From Paenibacillus mangrovi (GTDB taxonomy: Bacteria > Bacillota > Bacilli > Paenibacillales > Paenibacillaceae): a DNA stretch of 64,000 nucleotides. Under the pieces are notes generated by a model. That model did no database searches, was not told the origin of the DNA, and was given only the letters and a program-made list of their open reading frames with translations. Both the position numbers and the translations under genes were made by a program. Below are positions 19,124 through 28,610 of this stretch, piece by piece. Position 1 is the stretch's first letter; each line of letters opens with the position of its first letter. The DNA is taken from positions 341,100-405,099 of the forward strand of contig NZ_JALIRP010000006.1 in the NCBI RefSeq assembly GCF_022898935.1, written 5' to 3'.

Positions 19124-19912
19124 TTGCGTGAACGAAATGGATCGAAAGAAGAACGTCAGGAACAGATACTGGATTATATCCTACAGCACGGTTCTATCTC
19201 TCTTCAGGAGGTCGTCTTGCAGTTCGAATGCTCGGAGGCGACAGCCAGACGTGACCTGGAGGCTTTGGAAAAGGCAGGAAAGGTCATCCGGACGATGGGC
19301 GGCGGAGCGAAGCCTGCGGGACTAGTCTCTGGAAGGGAGATTCCATTTCACGAAAAGCAAAACAAGCTCTACCGGGAAAAAGAAAGCATTGCACAGCTTG
19401 CAGCATCCCTTGTAGAAGAAGGGGATGTGATCGGTTTGACGGGGGGCACGACAACCTATCTGATTGCCAGGGCGCTTAAAAACCGCCGGAACATAACAGT
19501 CGTGACCAATGCGGTGAATATCGCGATGGAGCTGTCGGAAAATGAGGATGTTCAGGTTGTGCTGACCGGCGGCATGCTCCGCAGCAAAAACTTTGAGCTG
19601 TGCGGCCCGCTGGCCGAGCGGACACTTGAAGCGCTGAATATCCATACCATGTTCATGGGCATTGACGGCTTTTCCGTGGAACAAGGAGTCAGCACGTATT
19701 CCGAGCTCGAGGCAAATACGGCCAAAATGATGATGAAGCGGACGGAACGGACGATCGCCGTATTTGACCATACGAAGGCCGGACGGAATTCCCTGTTCCA
19801 GGTTGCTCCGGTGACGGCCTTGTATGGAATCATTACCGATGAAGAGCCTGGAGAGGAGCTCCGCGAACGTCTGACGAAGGAGCAAGTAAAGGTCTTCGTG
19901 ACATCAGATTAA
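19124..19912 (+). CDS. DeoR-family transcriptional regulator
   Basis: A 262-residue repressor of the DeoR family. The N-terminal helix-turn-helix covers about residues 8-60 (ISLQEVVLQFECSEATARRD, then LEKAGKVIRTMGGG). The C-terminal sugar-phosphate sensor has LTGGTTTYLIARAL, VVTNAVNIAMEL, VVLTGGMLR and the DHTKAGRNS motif. The start is TTG with AAAAGGAG nine bases upstream. It probably represses its own operon through the palindrome at 17963-17984 and is released by a phosphorylated intermediate; this is inferred from family behaviour. Confidence 0.92.
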   Translation: MRERNGSKEERQEQILDYILQHGSISLQEVVLQFECSEATARRDLEALEKAGKVIRTMGGGAKPAGLVSGREIPFHEKQNKLYREKESIAQLAASLVEEGDVIGLTGGTTTYLIARALKNRRNITVVTNAVNIAMELSENEDVQVVLTGGMLRSKNFELCGPLAERTLEALNIHTMFMGIDGFSVEQGVSTYSELEANTAKMMMKRTERTIAVFDHTKAGRNSLFQVAPVTALYGIITDEEPGEELRERLTKEQVKVFVTSD

Positions 19913-20009
19913 TTTTTCATCTTCTTGACTCATGATGTTATATCAGAAATAGTTTTCATTTCTTCAGTTCAATTCATAGAGTCAACAAAATTGAAGATGC
20001 AGGGCAGGT

Positions 20010-20999
20010 GTGAAGATGGAAGTATATGCTGGCGTGGATGTTGGCGGTACCAACATCGTATGCGGCTTGGTTAGCTCTTCCGGCGATGTCGTATATCAAA
20101 TCAAACGTGCAACAGAAGTCTCGAAAGGACCGGACGCGATTTTGGAAAAAATCGCAGCGATGATCGAAGAGGCGGCAGTTGCATATGCAGAGCAATCAGG
20201 CGTGGATATCTCGGTCACAGCCGTTGGCATCGGACTACCGGGATTCGTTGATCCAGAGGAAGGGATCGCCCGGTTTGCAGGCAATCTTGGCTGGCGGAAC
20301 TTGCCAGCGGTACAAAAGCTGCAGGCCAGACTAAATCTGCCGATTTATATTGATAATGACGTACGCACATACGTATACGGAGAAGCCATGTACGGAGCGG
20401 GTCAGGGATACAAAGATGTCTTGGGCATTACCGTTGGTACCGGTATCGCTTCGGCCGTGGTGAATGAAGGGAAGCTGTTTTACGGCTTTCGCAACATGTC
20501 CGGGGAACTCGGACACATTGTAATGGAAGGTCTTGAAGATCCTTGTCCATGCGGCCTGCATGGATGCCTGGAAACATACGCTTCCGCTTCGGGAATGGTC
20601 CGCCAGGCATTGAAGGCGCTTCGCGCCGGAGAACCGTCGATTCTTCAGAGCTGGTTCCCGGATGACAAGCTTGAGAAATTGTCCGCTGCGGATCTGTCGC
20701 GCGCCTACGATCTTGACGATCCATTGGCCAAATCCATCCTGGAAAAGGCGGGTACCTTGCTCGGACGTGCCTTGTCTTATGCCGTTCCGCTGGTCAGCCC
20801 TGAGCTGATCATTGTGGGCGGAGGTGGTGCCTTGGCAGGAGACCGTCTGCTAACACCGCTGAAAGAAGAACTGTACAGCCGGATTTTGCCGGATTACCGG
20901 GAGCACTTGAAAGTGGTGACGGCTCTTAATAATGACGATGCCGGAGTGACCGGCAGCGCCATGTACGCCAAGCAGAAGTATTGCAGCTCTTCAATGTAA
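20010..20999 (+). CDS. ROK-family sugar kinase
   Basis: A 329-residue ATP-dependent kinase of the ROK family. The N terminus has the phosphate-binding loop DVGGTN. The catalytic Asp lies in the IDNDVRTYVYGEA region near residue 112. The ROK signature runs through LGITVGTGIASAVV and GELGHIV, and the zinc site CPCGLHGCLE is intact. The second phosphate loop is IVGGGGAL. GTG 20010 and ATG 20016 are both possible starts, each with a weak AGG site. The operon suggests a sugar or sugar-phosphate substrate upstream of an aldolase. Confidence 0.9.
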   Translation: MKMEVYAGVDVGGTNIVCGLVSSSGDVVYQIKRATEVSKGPDAILEKIAAMIEEAAVAYAEQSGVDISVTAVGIGLPGFVDPEEGIARFAGNLGWRNLPAVQKLQARLNLPIYIDNDVRTYVYGEAMYGAGQGYKDVLGITVGTGIASAVVNEGKLFYGFRNMSGELGHIVMEGLEDPCPCGLHGCLETYASASGMVRQALKALRAGEPSILQSWFPDDKLEKLSAADLSRAYDLDDPLAKSILEKAGTLLGRALSYAVPLVSPELIIVGGGGALAGDRLLTPLKEELYSRILPDYREHLKVVTALNNDDAGVTGSAMYAKQKYCSSSM

Positions 21000-21055
21000 G
21001 CCGTTTTTATCATCCTATCATTAACAGCAAATCCACACATAAAGGGGAAATTAAC

Positions 21056-21922
21056 ATGGCACTCGTTTCTTCTACTTCTTTATTGCAAACCGCAAGACAG
21101 AATAAATACGCCATCGGCGCATTTAACGTGCATACACTTGAAATGCTGCAGGCTGTGGTGGAGGCGGCTGAAGAAGCCCAGTCCCCGCTGATCATTCAAT
21201 CCACGGTAGGTACGGTGAAGCATCTGGGACCGGATTATATCGCTGCTGCGGCCACCGTCGCTGCCAACCGCGCCAGTGTACCGATCGCGCTGCATTTGGA
21301 CCACTGCTCCGATTTTGATATCATCATGAAATGCATCCGGGCCGGATATACATCGGTCATGATCGATGCATCACATTCGCCGTTTGAAGAGAATATAGCC
21401 ATGACGCAAAAGGTTGTGGAAGCAGCCAATGCGGTTGGCATCAATGTCGAAGCGGAGCTGGGCAAAGTCGGCGGCGTCGAGGATGACATCGTCGTGGACG
21501 AAAGAGACGCGCTGCTCGCTGATCCGGCCGAATGCGCCGAGTTCGTGGAACGCACGGGTGTGCATACGTTAGCACCGGCGATCGGAACGGCACACGGCAT
21601 TTATAAAGGCGACCCGAACATCGACTTTGACCGCATCAAACGTATCGCCGATGTGGTGAGCGTGCCGCTAGTCCTGCACGGAGGCTCCGGCATTCCAGAG
21701 GAGCAGGTAAAGCGTGCGGTTTCTCTTGGCATGGCCAAGATGAACGTGGCGACTGAGCTGCGTATCATTTTCTCGGATGCAATCAAAGCGGTTTTCGCTG
21801 CAAATCCGGAGGAAAACGATCCACGCAAATATATGGTGCCTGCCAAACAAGCGCTTAAAAAAGCGACAATGGAAAAAATGCAGCTTTGCGGCTGCGTAGG
21901 ACGCGCCGGCGACTTCCGTTAA
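21056..21922 (+). CDS. Class II fructose/tagatose-bisphosphate aldolase family protein
   Basis: A 288-residue zinc-dependent aldolase. Motifs in order: GAFNVHTLEM, LHLDHC (Asp base and zinc His near residue 83), EAELGKVGG, GTAHGIY (zinc His), LHGGSG (zinc His) and KMNVATEL for substrate phosphate. It would split a ketose bisphosphate, or a related substrate, to dihydroxyacetone phosphate and an aldehyde. The short length fits the GatY/KbaY/FbaA type. Substrate is not fixed by sequence; the SIS and ROK neighbours favour an amino-sugar or related pathway. ATG 21056 follows AAGGGG. Confidence 0.9.
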   Translation: MALVSSTSLLQTARQNKYAIGAFNVHTLEMLQAVVEAAEEAQSPLIIQSTVGTVKHLGPDYIAAAATVAANRASVPIALHLDHCSDFDIIMKCIRAGYTSVMIDASHSPFEENIAMTQKVVEAANAVGINVEAELGKVGGVEDDIVVDERDALLADPAECAEFVERTGVHTLAPAIGTAHGIYKGDPNIDFDRIKRIADVVSVPLVLHGGSGIPEEQVKRAVSLGMAKMNVATELRIIFSDAIKAVFAANPEENDPRKYMVPAKQALKKATMEKMQLCGCVGRAGDFR

Positions 21923-21987
21923 TATTTGAGCATTAATAAGCTATTGATATACTTTTACAGAACATAGACTGTATCAGCGCTATATCT

Positions 21988-22040
21988 AAAAAAGCCTATC
22001 TCATTCCTGGATTTATGACCAGGGAGAGACAGGCTTTTTT
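21988..22040 (+). terminator. Rho-independent terminator after the aldolase operon
   Basis: AAAAAAGCCT...CCTGG pairs with CCAGG...AGGCTTTTTT. The remaining 270 bases to the next gene show no further feature I can support. Confidence 0.85.
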
Positions 22041-22308
22041 CCGTTCAACGCGGCTTTAAGTAGTCAATGAAGATACTTTTCACAATATTGAGCTGCATGA
22101 TACAGACATCTTGATTGACTGCTATTTTAATTTTAGGAAAAGAAATATTTGATATTAGTTCTTAGGGGCGCATCTTATCATTAGATTAAATCATCTGAAA
22201 GAAAAAGTCTATTCATTTTTCAGGAATTCCTCTATATTTTGGTTAACTGCTTCCGCGGAGCAGATCATCTTCTGTAATCATTCCATGAATAAATTGAGGA
22301 GAACATAT

Positions 22309-23280
22309 ATGGAAAAACGAAGGCTAGGTCAACTTGAAGTATCTGCAATGGGTCTTGGATGCATGGGGATGTCCGAATTTTATGGTGCAACAGATGAGAA
22401 ACAATCCATTCGAACGATCCATAAGGCACTGGACTTAGGTTTAAACTTCTTCGATAGCGCTGATATGTACGGTGTCGGAGGGTCAAATGAAAGCCTTATT
22501 GGCCATGCATTAAGGGGACGTCGTTCTCATGCGATTTTTGCTACAAAATTCGGAGTTGTTCGCGATTCACAGGGAAATGTTCTTGGAATAAATGGACACC
22601 CTCAGTATGTTTTTAAAGCTATTGATGAAAGTTTACGAAGACTTGGTACTGATTATATCGACTTGTATTATCAACATATGCCAGACCCTAATGTTCCGAT
22701 TGAGGAAACAGTGGGAGCCATGAGTGAACTTGTGAAAAAAGGAAAAGTGCGTTATATAGGACTATCTAATGTCGGAGCAGAAGCTTTAATTAGAGCTAGT
22801 AAAATCCATCCGATTACGGCTCTACAAGCCGAATATTCCTTATGGAGCCGCGAGGTTGAGCAAGTACTGCCTACGATAAGGGAACTGGGATGCGGCCTCG
22901 TGGCATATAGTCCTCTAGGGAAAGGTTTTTTAACTGGAGCTATCAAACGTTACGAGGACTTTGCTGACAATGATATCAGACGCCACTTCACTCGATTTCA
23001 AGGTGATCATTTCAAAATAAATCTCGATCTAGTCTCTGAAATTGAAGAGATTGCTCGAGAAAATCAGGTAACATCTTCACAAGTTGCTCTTGCCTGGGTG
23101 CTGCTTCAAGGGAAAGATATTGTCCCTATTCCAGGCACAAGCAAGGAAAAAAGATTGATGGAGAACGTAAATGCTTTGCAAGTCCAATTAAAGCTAGAAG
23201 ATCTGATCAAGATCGACAATATTGCGAGTCAAATCGTAGGAGATTTCGATGTCTCAAGCGATACTCTTGAAGCTCTTTAG
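22309..23280 (+). CDS. Aldo/keto reductase
   Basis: A 323-residue NADPH-dependent oxidoreductase of the aldo/keto reductase superfamily, close to the YajO/AKR13 type. The catalytic tetrad is visible: Asp and Tyr in FFDSADMYG, Lys in FATKFGVV and His in LYYQHMP. The cofactor-binding end shows [19 protein letters not shown] 22309 follows TGAGGAG. The gene is visibly AT-richer than the sugar operon before it and stands alone, so it may have been acquired separately. An SDR relic follows directly. Confidence 0.92.
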   Translation: MEKRRLGQLEVSAMGLGCMGMSEFYGATDEKQSIRTIHKALDLGLNFFDSADMYGVGGSNESLIGHALRGRRSHAIFATKFGVVRDSQGNVLGINGHPQYVFKAIDESLRRLGTDYIDLYYQHMPDPNVPIEETVGAMSELVKKGKVRYIGLSNVGAEALIRASKIHPITALQAEYSLWSREVEQVLPTIRELGCGLVAYSPLGKGFLTGAIKRYEDFADNDIRRHFTRFQGDHFKINLDLVSEIEEIARENQVTSSQVALAWVLLQGKDIVPIPGTSKEKRLMENVNALQVQLKLEDLIKIDNIASQIVGDFDVSSDTLEAL

Positions 23281-23282
23281 TT

Positions 23283-23394
23283 ACAAACGGCGGCGGATCC
23301 ATCATCAACATTCCCTCGATCGCCGGCTTCTGATGAATCCTCCTTCATCACGGGTGCTGAACTTGCAATCAACGGCGGCGTATCTGCAAAATAA
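23283..23394 (+). pseudogene. Relic of a short-chain dehydrogenase gene
   Basis: Two blocks of an SDR protein remain in different frames. The first reads NGGGSIINIPSIAGF, the segment before the catalytic Ser/Tyr region, and ends in TGA TGA. The second, one base out of frame, reads FITGAELAINGGVSAK and a stop, the typical SDR C terminus. About 100 codons between them, including the YxxxK active site, are missing. A terminator follows at 23413-23449. Confidence 0.75.
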
Positions 23395-23412
23395 TATTTT
23401 TTTGAGAAAACA

Positions 23413-23449
23413 AGGCTCTTCGGGAATAGCTCCCGGGGAGCTTTTTTTG
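23413..23449 (+). terminator. Rho-independent terminator
   Basis: GGCTCTTCGGGA pairs with TCCCGGGGAGC (imperfect) and is followed by TTTTTTT. It probably served the lost SDR gene and now the aldo/keto reductase gene. Confidence 0.75.
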
Positions 23450-23525
23450 TGCACCTGCAACCTTCCAAATGATGGATTCGTTAGTAAATATAAGTGAAAA
23501 TAATAAATATCCAGGGGGGCTATTT

Positions 23526-24635
23526 ATGAAAAAATGGGGGGCATGGATTGCCGCGCTGCTGCTTATGATCATGCTGGTCAGCGGCTGCTCATCAGGGTCA
23601 CAGGACAAAGCAGCGGTGGCAGAAGACGGCAGAGCAACAGACCAAATGGCTAGTAGTGCGGATAGAATGGCCGTACATGGCATGAATGAAGCAGCAAGTG
23701 AACCTTCAAGCAAGAACTCTGAAGCCAAAAGCGATAGCGTGTCAGAAGCACCTGCAGCACCCGCAAGTACCGAACCCAAGCTTCCCAATACTGCTTCGCA
23801 GACATCTGCAGGGGTAGCTGGTTTTAATTCGCAGGATGGATCGGGCGGACTGAACAAGAAGCTGATGTACAAGGCCAATATTGTGATGGAGATTCCGGAT
23901 TACGGAAAGGCACAGTCGGAAATCCGCAACATGGTTACGCTGTCCGGCGGATATATCGTCAATTTCAGCGAAACCCAGTCCATGAGTGAAAAAGGCGGTA
24001 CGTTTGTCATTAAGGTGCCTGCGACCGGCTTTTCCCCTTTTCTAAACAGTCTGGAGAAAATCAAACATGAAAATATGCAGCAAAGCATTGAAGGCCAAGA
24101 CGTAACGGAGGAATATGTCGACCTCGAATCCAGGCTCAAGGCAAAGCAGATCATGGAGGAGCAGTATACCGACTTCATGAAAAAAGCAACCAAGACCAAT
24201 GATCTTGTCGCTTTTGCGAATGAACTGGAGCGCATTCAAACAGAGATCGAGCAGATTAAGGGACGGATGCGGTATATCGATCAGAATGTATCCTATTCCA
24301 CGATAGAAATTCGTATTTACGAAGCAGTAAAGGAACCTGTAAAAGAGAAGGAGAAGGATATCCAGGCGCCTTTGGGTAAGCGGGCTTCGAACGCTTTTCA
24401 GGGAAGTATCGATGTGATTACGCTGATACTGCAGTGGATTGTCGTTATTCTCTCCGGTTCTCTTCCGCTTCTGATCATCGCAGCCATCTTTTTGCTGGTT
24501 TTCTGGCTGGTTAGAAGATCGAGACGCAGCAGCCGGGAAGAAGCGGCCAAGAAACGAAAGGAACTGAACGCTGGTTCAATTGCGGATCCAAAAGATGAAA
24601 AAGCTGTAAGTGAAGATCCAAAGGATGAGCAATAA
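23526..24635 (+). CDS. DUF4349 lipoprotein
   Basis: A 369-residue membrane-anchored lipoprotein. The signal peptide ends in the lipobox LVSGC at about residue 20. A Ser/Ala-rich linker runs to about residue 100. The DUF4349 domain follows with DYGKAQSEIRNMVTLSGGY, then a coiled-coil part (YVDLESRLKAKQIMEEQYTD, ELERIQTEIEQIKGRMRYID). A C-terminal membrane helix (about 305-335, LILQWIVVILSGSLPLLIIA) and a charged tail end the protein. ATG 23526 with GGGGGG upstream is chosen because it starts the signal peptide. Function is unknown; the neighbours are envelope genes. Confidence 0.88.
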   Translation: MKKWGAWIAALLLMIMLVSGCSSGSQDKAAVAEDGRATDQMASSADRMAVHGMNEAASEPSSKNSEAKSDSVSEAPAAPASTEPKLPNTASQTSAGVAGFNSQDGSGGLNKKLMYKANIVMEIPDYGKAQSEIRNMVTLSGGYIVNFSETQSMSEKGGTFVIKVPATGFSPFLNSLEKIKHENMQQSIEGQDVTEEYVDLESRLKAKQIMEEQYTDFMKKATKTNDLVAFANELERIQTEIEQIKGRMRYIDQNVSYSTIEIRIYEAVKEPVKEKEKDIQAPLGKRASNAFQGSIDVITLILQWIVVILSGSLPLLIIAAIFLLVFWLVRRSRRSSREEAAKKRKELNAGSIADPKDEKAVSEDPKDEQ

Positions 24636-24761
24636 ATACCAGGTACCATCTTGCGGGACAGGAATTGCCGGAAAATAAACACATAACTTTGCCTGCGCTG
24701 TGGCATATTACCTCTAGTTTGTGAATGCAGACAATTCTTGAATGGAGGGGTGATTATCCAC

Positions 24762-25538
24762 ATGAAGCGTTTTGTGATCGTACTGGCAGCGGTTCTCCTT
24801 CTATGCTGCGGCTTCCAGCAAACGGCGTCTGCGGACGGTCCTTACCATTTTGGCTTCAAAAAAAGCAAAAACGGCCAGCCTGCTTCAATTAACGAAGAAG
24901 GCTTTAAAGAGGTTTTGCAGAAAAATGATGCTATTTTTCTGGGAGACACGTCCCGCAAGGAGCTTTATTTGACGTTTGACAACGGTTATGAGAACGGATT
25001 TACGCCTAAAATTCTGGATGTGCTCAAGGAGAAAAAGGTTCCGGCTACTTTCTTCCTCACAGGCCATTACGTCAAGGATAAACCTGAGCTAGTGATGAGA
25101 ATGTTAACGGAAGGACATCTGGTCGGCAACCATTCCTGGTCTCATCCCGATATGACGCAAATCTCCGACCAACAGCTGAAGGAAGAGCTGGAAAAGGTGA
25201 AGAGGGCTGTATCGGATTCCACCCGTCAGCAGGTCATGATGAATTTTGTCCGGCCGCCACGGGGGATTTTCAGCGATCGCTCTTTGGCTCTAAGCCGTTC
25301 CGAGGGTTATGTTAGTGTGTTTTGGTCGATTGCCTACAAGGATTGGGACGTAAACGACCAGAAAGGCGCTGAATATGCCTACAGACAGGTGATGGCCCAG
25401 CTTCATCCGGGAGCCGTGATCCTTCTGCATTCGATCTCCAGAGACAACACGGAAGCACTCGGACGGATTATCGATGGGGCTAGGCAGCAGGGCTACGAGT
25501 TTAAGAGCCTGGATGCATTAAAGGTAAAGAACTACTGA
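24762..25538 (+). CDS. pdaA: PdaA-type peptidoglycan polysaccharide deacetylase
   Basis: A 258-residue exported deacetylase of the NodB family. Signal peptide MKRFVIVLAAVLLLCCGFQQTASA. The catalytic motifs read TFDNGYENG (catalytic Asp and metal Asp position), HSWSHPD (metal His pair) and RPPRG. The TFDNGYE variant is typical of PdaA, which makes muramic delta-lactam in spore cortex together with an amidase. The ending LLHSIS is the last family motif. ATG 24762 has GAGGGG upstream. This supports a spore former. Confidence 0.9.
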   Translation: MKRFVIVLAAVLLLCCGFQQTASADGPYHFGFKKSKNGQPASINEEGFKEVLQKNDAIFLGDTSRKELYLTFDNGYENGFTPKILDVLKEKKVPATFFLTGHYVKDKPELVMRMLTEGHLVGNHSWSHPDMTQISDQQLKEELEKVKRAVSDSTRQQVMMNFVRPPRGIFSDRSLALSRSEGYVSVFWSIAYKDWDVNDQKGAEYAYRQVMAQLHPGAVILLHSISRDNTEALGRIIDGARQQGYEFKSLDALKVKNY

Positions 25539-25565
25539 CCCGAGCCTTCAAGACGTCAGGAATCA

Positions 25566-25655
25566 AGAGGTAGCCATATAGGGCCGCCTCTTTTTATATT
25601 ATTAAGTCAGCCGGAAACGGCCTTGTGTCCGCCCTTATGGGGCGGGCTTTTTTTA
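25566..25655 (+). terminator. Two successive terminator hairpins
   Basis: AGAGGTAGCC/GGCCGCCTCT with TTTTT (25566-25597), then CCGCCC/GGGCGG with TTTTTTT (25629-25655). Confidence 0.7.
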
Positions 25656-25787
25656 TGCGCCGCAGGAGCAGGATTTGAATGAAGTGGAGGAAATCTATTA
25701 TACTGAACATCGAACCCAAGGACTTGTTGATAGAAACTTTGACATCTAAGAGCAATTACAGCAGGAGAGGGGAAGATTGTTATTTCT

Positions 25788-26372
25788 TTGACATCATGGG
25801 ATTATTCGCTGTTTAGCTGGATCAACAATGCAGCGGGCAATTATCCAGCCATAGACGCAATCATGCGATTTTTGTCTGAAAACGCGGAGTATTTGTTTTA
25901 TTTGGCCATCATTGTGTATTGGTTTACCCGTAAGCGGGAGAATCGGAAGATGGTTGCGCAGGCTTTGGTCTCTGCCTGTTTGGCATTTGGGATAGGAATG
26001 ATTCTTAGCCATCTGTTTTATCGGGACCGGCCGTTTGTGGCCCACCATGTTCACCAGATGATTGAGCATGCGGCCAATGCCTCGTTTCCGAGTGATCATT
26101 CCATCGGTTCGTTTGTGATTGCATCCTCGATTTTCTTGTACCGCAAAAGGGATGGGATCGTCTGGTTAGTGCTTGCGGCACTTATCTCTTTTTCGCGGAT
26201 ATGGAATGGAGTCCATTATCCAATCGATGTTCTGAGCGGGGCGATAATTGGGATTCTGTCTTCTGTGGTCGTACATCAGTTGTTTACTAAGATGGATTGG
26301 CCGCGGAAACTGATGTCCGGTGCTATTAATCTATATGAAAGCGTGGAATTCCGAGTTTGGCGTAAATCGTAG
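25788..26372 (+). CDS. bcrC: PAP2-family undecaprenyl-diphosphatase, BcrC type
   Basis: A 194-residue membrane phosphatase that would recycle undecaprenyl pyrophosphate to the monophosphate carrier for peptidoglycan. The three PAP2 motifs are intact: a KR...YRDRPF version of motif 1, PSDHS (motif 2) and SRIWNGVHYPIDVLSG (motif 3). About five membrane helices are seen. The start is uncertain: TTG 25788 begins a good N terminus, but the GGAGAGGGG site lies 12 or more bases upstream. BcrC-type enzymes also confer bacitracin resistance in Bacillus; that role is inferred from family. Confidence 0.88.
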   Translation: MTSWDYSLFSWINNAAGNYPAIDAIMRFLSENAEYLFYLAIIVYWFTRKRENRKMVAQALVSACLAFGIGMILSHLFYRDRPFVAHHVHQMIEHAANASFPSDHSIGSFVIASSIFLYRKRDGIVWLVLAALISFSRIWNGVHYPIDVLSGAIIGILSSVVVHQLFTKMDWPRKLMSGAINLYESVEFRVWRKS

Positions 26373-26494
26373 CCTGAAAAATGCCTGTTTTTAGCTTTTT
26401 TTCGACAAATTTGAAACATTTATTTCCCGGGAAACGTCTATTTTACAAAAGCTGTATAAATTAGGATTCTAGTAAGTATGGGGGAGAAACGACG

Positions 26495-27640
26495 ATGGAG
26501 CATACTCCACTGCCTAAAAGATCCACGGTAAGACAGCAAAATAAGACACCATCCGTTAAACATAAGAATCGAAAAAAACGTAAAAAAGGCTTTGGCTGGT
26601 TCGTATCTAGGCTGACATTGACCTTGCTGATTGTGTTCATACTTGGGGCAGGCTGGCTTTTTCTGACACCTTCAGGCAACGAGTACCGCTTTCTTGCTGC
26701 GGACACCTTAATTACGACACAGCATCGTTATTTGGCGAAATATATCATCGGGCAGGCCGAGCTTGATCGCAGGGTCGCAGAGTACAACAAACGGTTTGAA
26801 TCTATGGGAGAAGAAAAGGATACCCATCAAATTAAGCTTCCGGCTTCGGAGCAGACGTCCTCTGAGGCGAAGAAGCCTCTCGTTGAGATCGAAGAGATTT
26901 CGGGCAAGGGTTATCACGGGTATGTGATGACTGTTAATGATCCGACAAAAATACGCCTCGGTGTACCGCAAGCTCGTGGAAAAGGCGAAAAGGTCTCCAG
27001 CATGGTAAAGCGTACGGGAGCTATAGCGGGCGTCAATGCCGGCGGATTTGCCGATCCGAACTGGAAAGGCAATGGCTTTAAGCCGATCGGTATTGTGATA
27101 TCTCAGGGTAAGCTGTATTACAATGGTCTTGGCAACAGTTCATCAACTCAAGTGGTTGGCATTGACAAGACCGGCAAGATGATAGCCGGCAATTACTCCT
27201 TGAAAGAACTAAGCAAAATGGGAGTTCAGGAGGCCGTAACTTTTCAGCCGCGTATTATTGTTAACGGCAAGGGCTTGATCAAGAATGCCAGCGAGGGCTG
27301 GGGAATTGCGCCACGTACGGCCATGGGACAGCGGGCGGACGGTGCCATTCTGTTCGTAGTCATCGACGGCCGTCAGCCGTCTTACAGCATCGGGGCGAAC
27401 CTGTATGATGTTCAGCAAATTATGCTGAAGCATGGCGCCGTGATTGCGGCCAACCTCGACGGGGGATCGTCTACGGTACTGGTGAAAGACAACCAAATCG
27501 TCAATAAACCTTCCTCCGAATATGGAGAGCGTTATTTGCCAACAGCGTTTCTCGTGTTTGATCATCCGGAAGATGTGAAAATGCCTAATATTTGGGCCGG
27601 TTTAAATCCGAATGATATCGACCCGGGCAAAAAGAAATAA
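26495..27640 (+). CDS. Membrane-anchored phosphodiester glycosidase (NAGPA domain) protein
   Basis: A 381-residue protein with a very basic N terminus (KHKNRKKRKKG) and one membrane helix near 45-65, so the bulk lies outside the cell. The NAGPA/DUF2233 domain (PF09992) covers about 190-370, with AGVNAGGF, VTFQPRIIVNGKG, APRTAMGQRADGAILFVVIDGR and ANLDGGSSTVLV. Enzymes of this family cleave phosphodiester-linked sugars, as in exopolysaccharide or wall polymers. ATG 26495 has GGGGGAG upstream. A solo gene with a terminator after it. Confidence 0.88.
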   Translation: MEHTPLPKRSTVRQQNKTPSVKHKNRKKRKKGFGWFVSRLTLTLLIVFILGAGWLFLTPSGNEYRFLAADTLITTQHRYLAKYIIGQAELDRRVAEYNKRFESMGEEKDTHQIKLPASEQTSSEAKKPLVEIEEISGKGYHGYVMTVNDPTKIRLGVPQARGKGEKVSSMVKRTGAIAGVNAGGFADPNWKGNGFKPIGIVISQGKLYYNGLGNSSSTQVVGIDKTGKMIAGNYSLKELSKMGVQEAVTFQPRIIVNGKGLIKNASEGWGIAPRTAMGQRADGAILFVVIDGRQPSYSIGANLYDVQQIMLKHGAVIAANLDGGSSTVLVKDNQIVNKPSSEYGERYLPTAFLVFDHPEDVKMPNIWAGLNPNDIDPGKKK

Positions 27641-27689
27641 AGAAAAACGTCTATCGCCGTAATTTCACGGACTTATTAAACTTTTTCAG

Positions 27690-27725
27690 ACAACAAAGGA
27701 CAGCCGCCATGGCTGTCCTTTGTTT
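27690..27725. terminator. Bidirectional terminator between convergent genes
   Basis: CAAAGGACAGCC pairs perfectly with GGCTGTCCTTTG across a five-base loop. Confidence 0.85.
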
Positions 27726-27758
27726 GATCTATTAGAATTTATAATTTCCGGGGATATT

Positions 27759-28610
27759 TTATAATTTCTTACTGTACATGATGCCGATCGTTTTTGGGCC
27801 GCAGTGACTGGATATGACACAGCCTGCAGTTGAAATGGCCACTTCACGGGCGCTCGTTTTTTCCTGAAGCACCTGCTGCAAATATTTCGCTTCGTCCTCG
27901 GCAAAGGAATGGACGACGATCATCAGATCATTGTCCATCAGGCTGGTTTTCTCCAAGGCATTATGAAGCATTTGGTTCATTGCCTTTTCTTTCTTGCCCC
28001 TAACCTTGTAGGCCGGGGTCATTGAGCCGTCGATCACTTTAATGACCGGGCGGATATTCAACAGGCTTCCAAGAAAATTCTGAACACCGGAACAGCGTCC
28101 GCCTTTGTAAAGATATTCAAGGGTATCGATGACGAATTCGGTCTCAATCTCCGGCCTAACGGCCTCGAGCATGCTGACGATTGAATATAGGTCTCTGCCT
28201 TCTTTGGCTGCATGGACCGCTTTCATCACAAGCAGGCCAATGGCGCTCGACAGATTGCGGGAATCGACGATACGGATCATAGCATCCGGAAATTCAGCCG
28301 CAGCAATCAAGGCATTCTGGTAGGTAGCGGACAGCTCGGAAGACAAACTGATGTATAAAATAGAATGACCCTGCATGGCATACGGCTCAAAAGCAGCCAT
28401 AAAATCCGCAGGGGAAGGGGCGGCTGTCTTCGGAAGGCTTCCGTTTCGGGCGACACGCTCATACAGCTCCGCTGGCGTAATGTCCACTCCGTCTCTTAAC
28501 TGCTCGTCCCCAAACACGACATACAGAGGAATGATCCCGATATCATATTGATCAACCCATTCCTTAGGCAGGTCACTGGTGCTGTCCGTAAAAATTTTAA
28601 GATTTGGCAT
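27759..28610 (-). CDS. DegV-family fatty-acid-binding protein (second copy)
   Basis: A 283-residue cytosolic DegV protein; the family binds long-chain fatty acids and includes FakB, which presents them to the FakA kinase. Motifs: IFTDSTSDLP at the N terminus, TAAPSPADF near 60, ISLSSELSATYQNA near 90, YLYKGGRCSG near 170 and the final SSHCGPKTIGIMY. ATG 28610 is chosen over the ATG two codons earlier because GGGAG would touch the latter. It follows its paralogue directly, with the upstream gene's last 14 bases overlapping its start. The fatty-acid kinase gene itself is not nearby. Confidence 0.9.
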   Translation of the reverse strand: MPNLKIFTDSTSDLPKEWVDQYDIGIIPLYVVFGDEQLRDGVDITPAELYERVARNGSLPKTAAPSPADFMAAFEPYAMQGHSILYISLSSELSATYQNALIAAAEFPDAMIRIVDSRNLSSAIGLLVMKAVHAAKEGRDLYSIVSMLEAVRPEIETEFVIDTLEYLYKGGRCSGVQNFLGSLLNIRPVIKVIDGSMTPAYKVRGKKEKAMNQMLHNALEKTSLMDNDLMIVVHSFAEDEAKYLQQVLQEKTSAREVAISTAGCVISSHCGPKTIGIMYSKKL

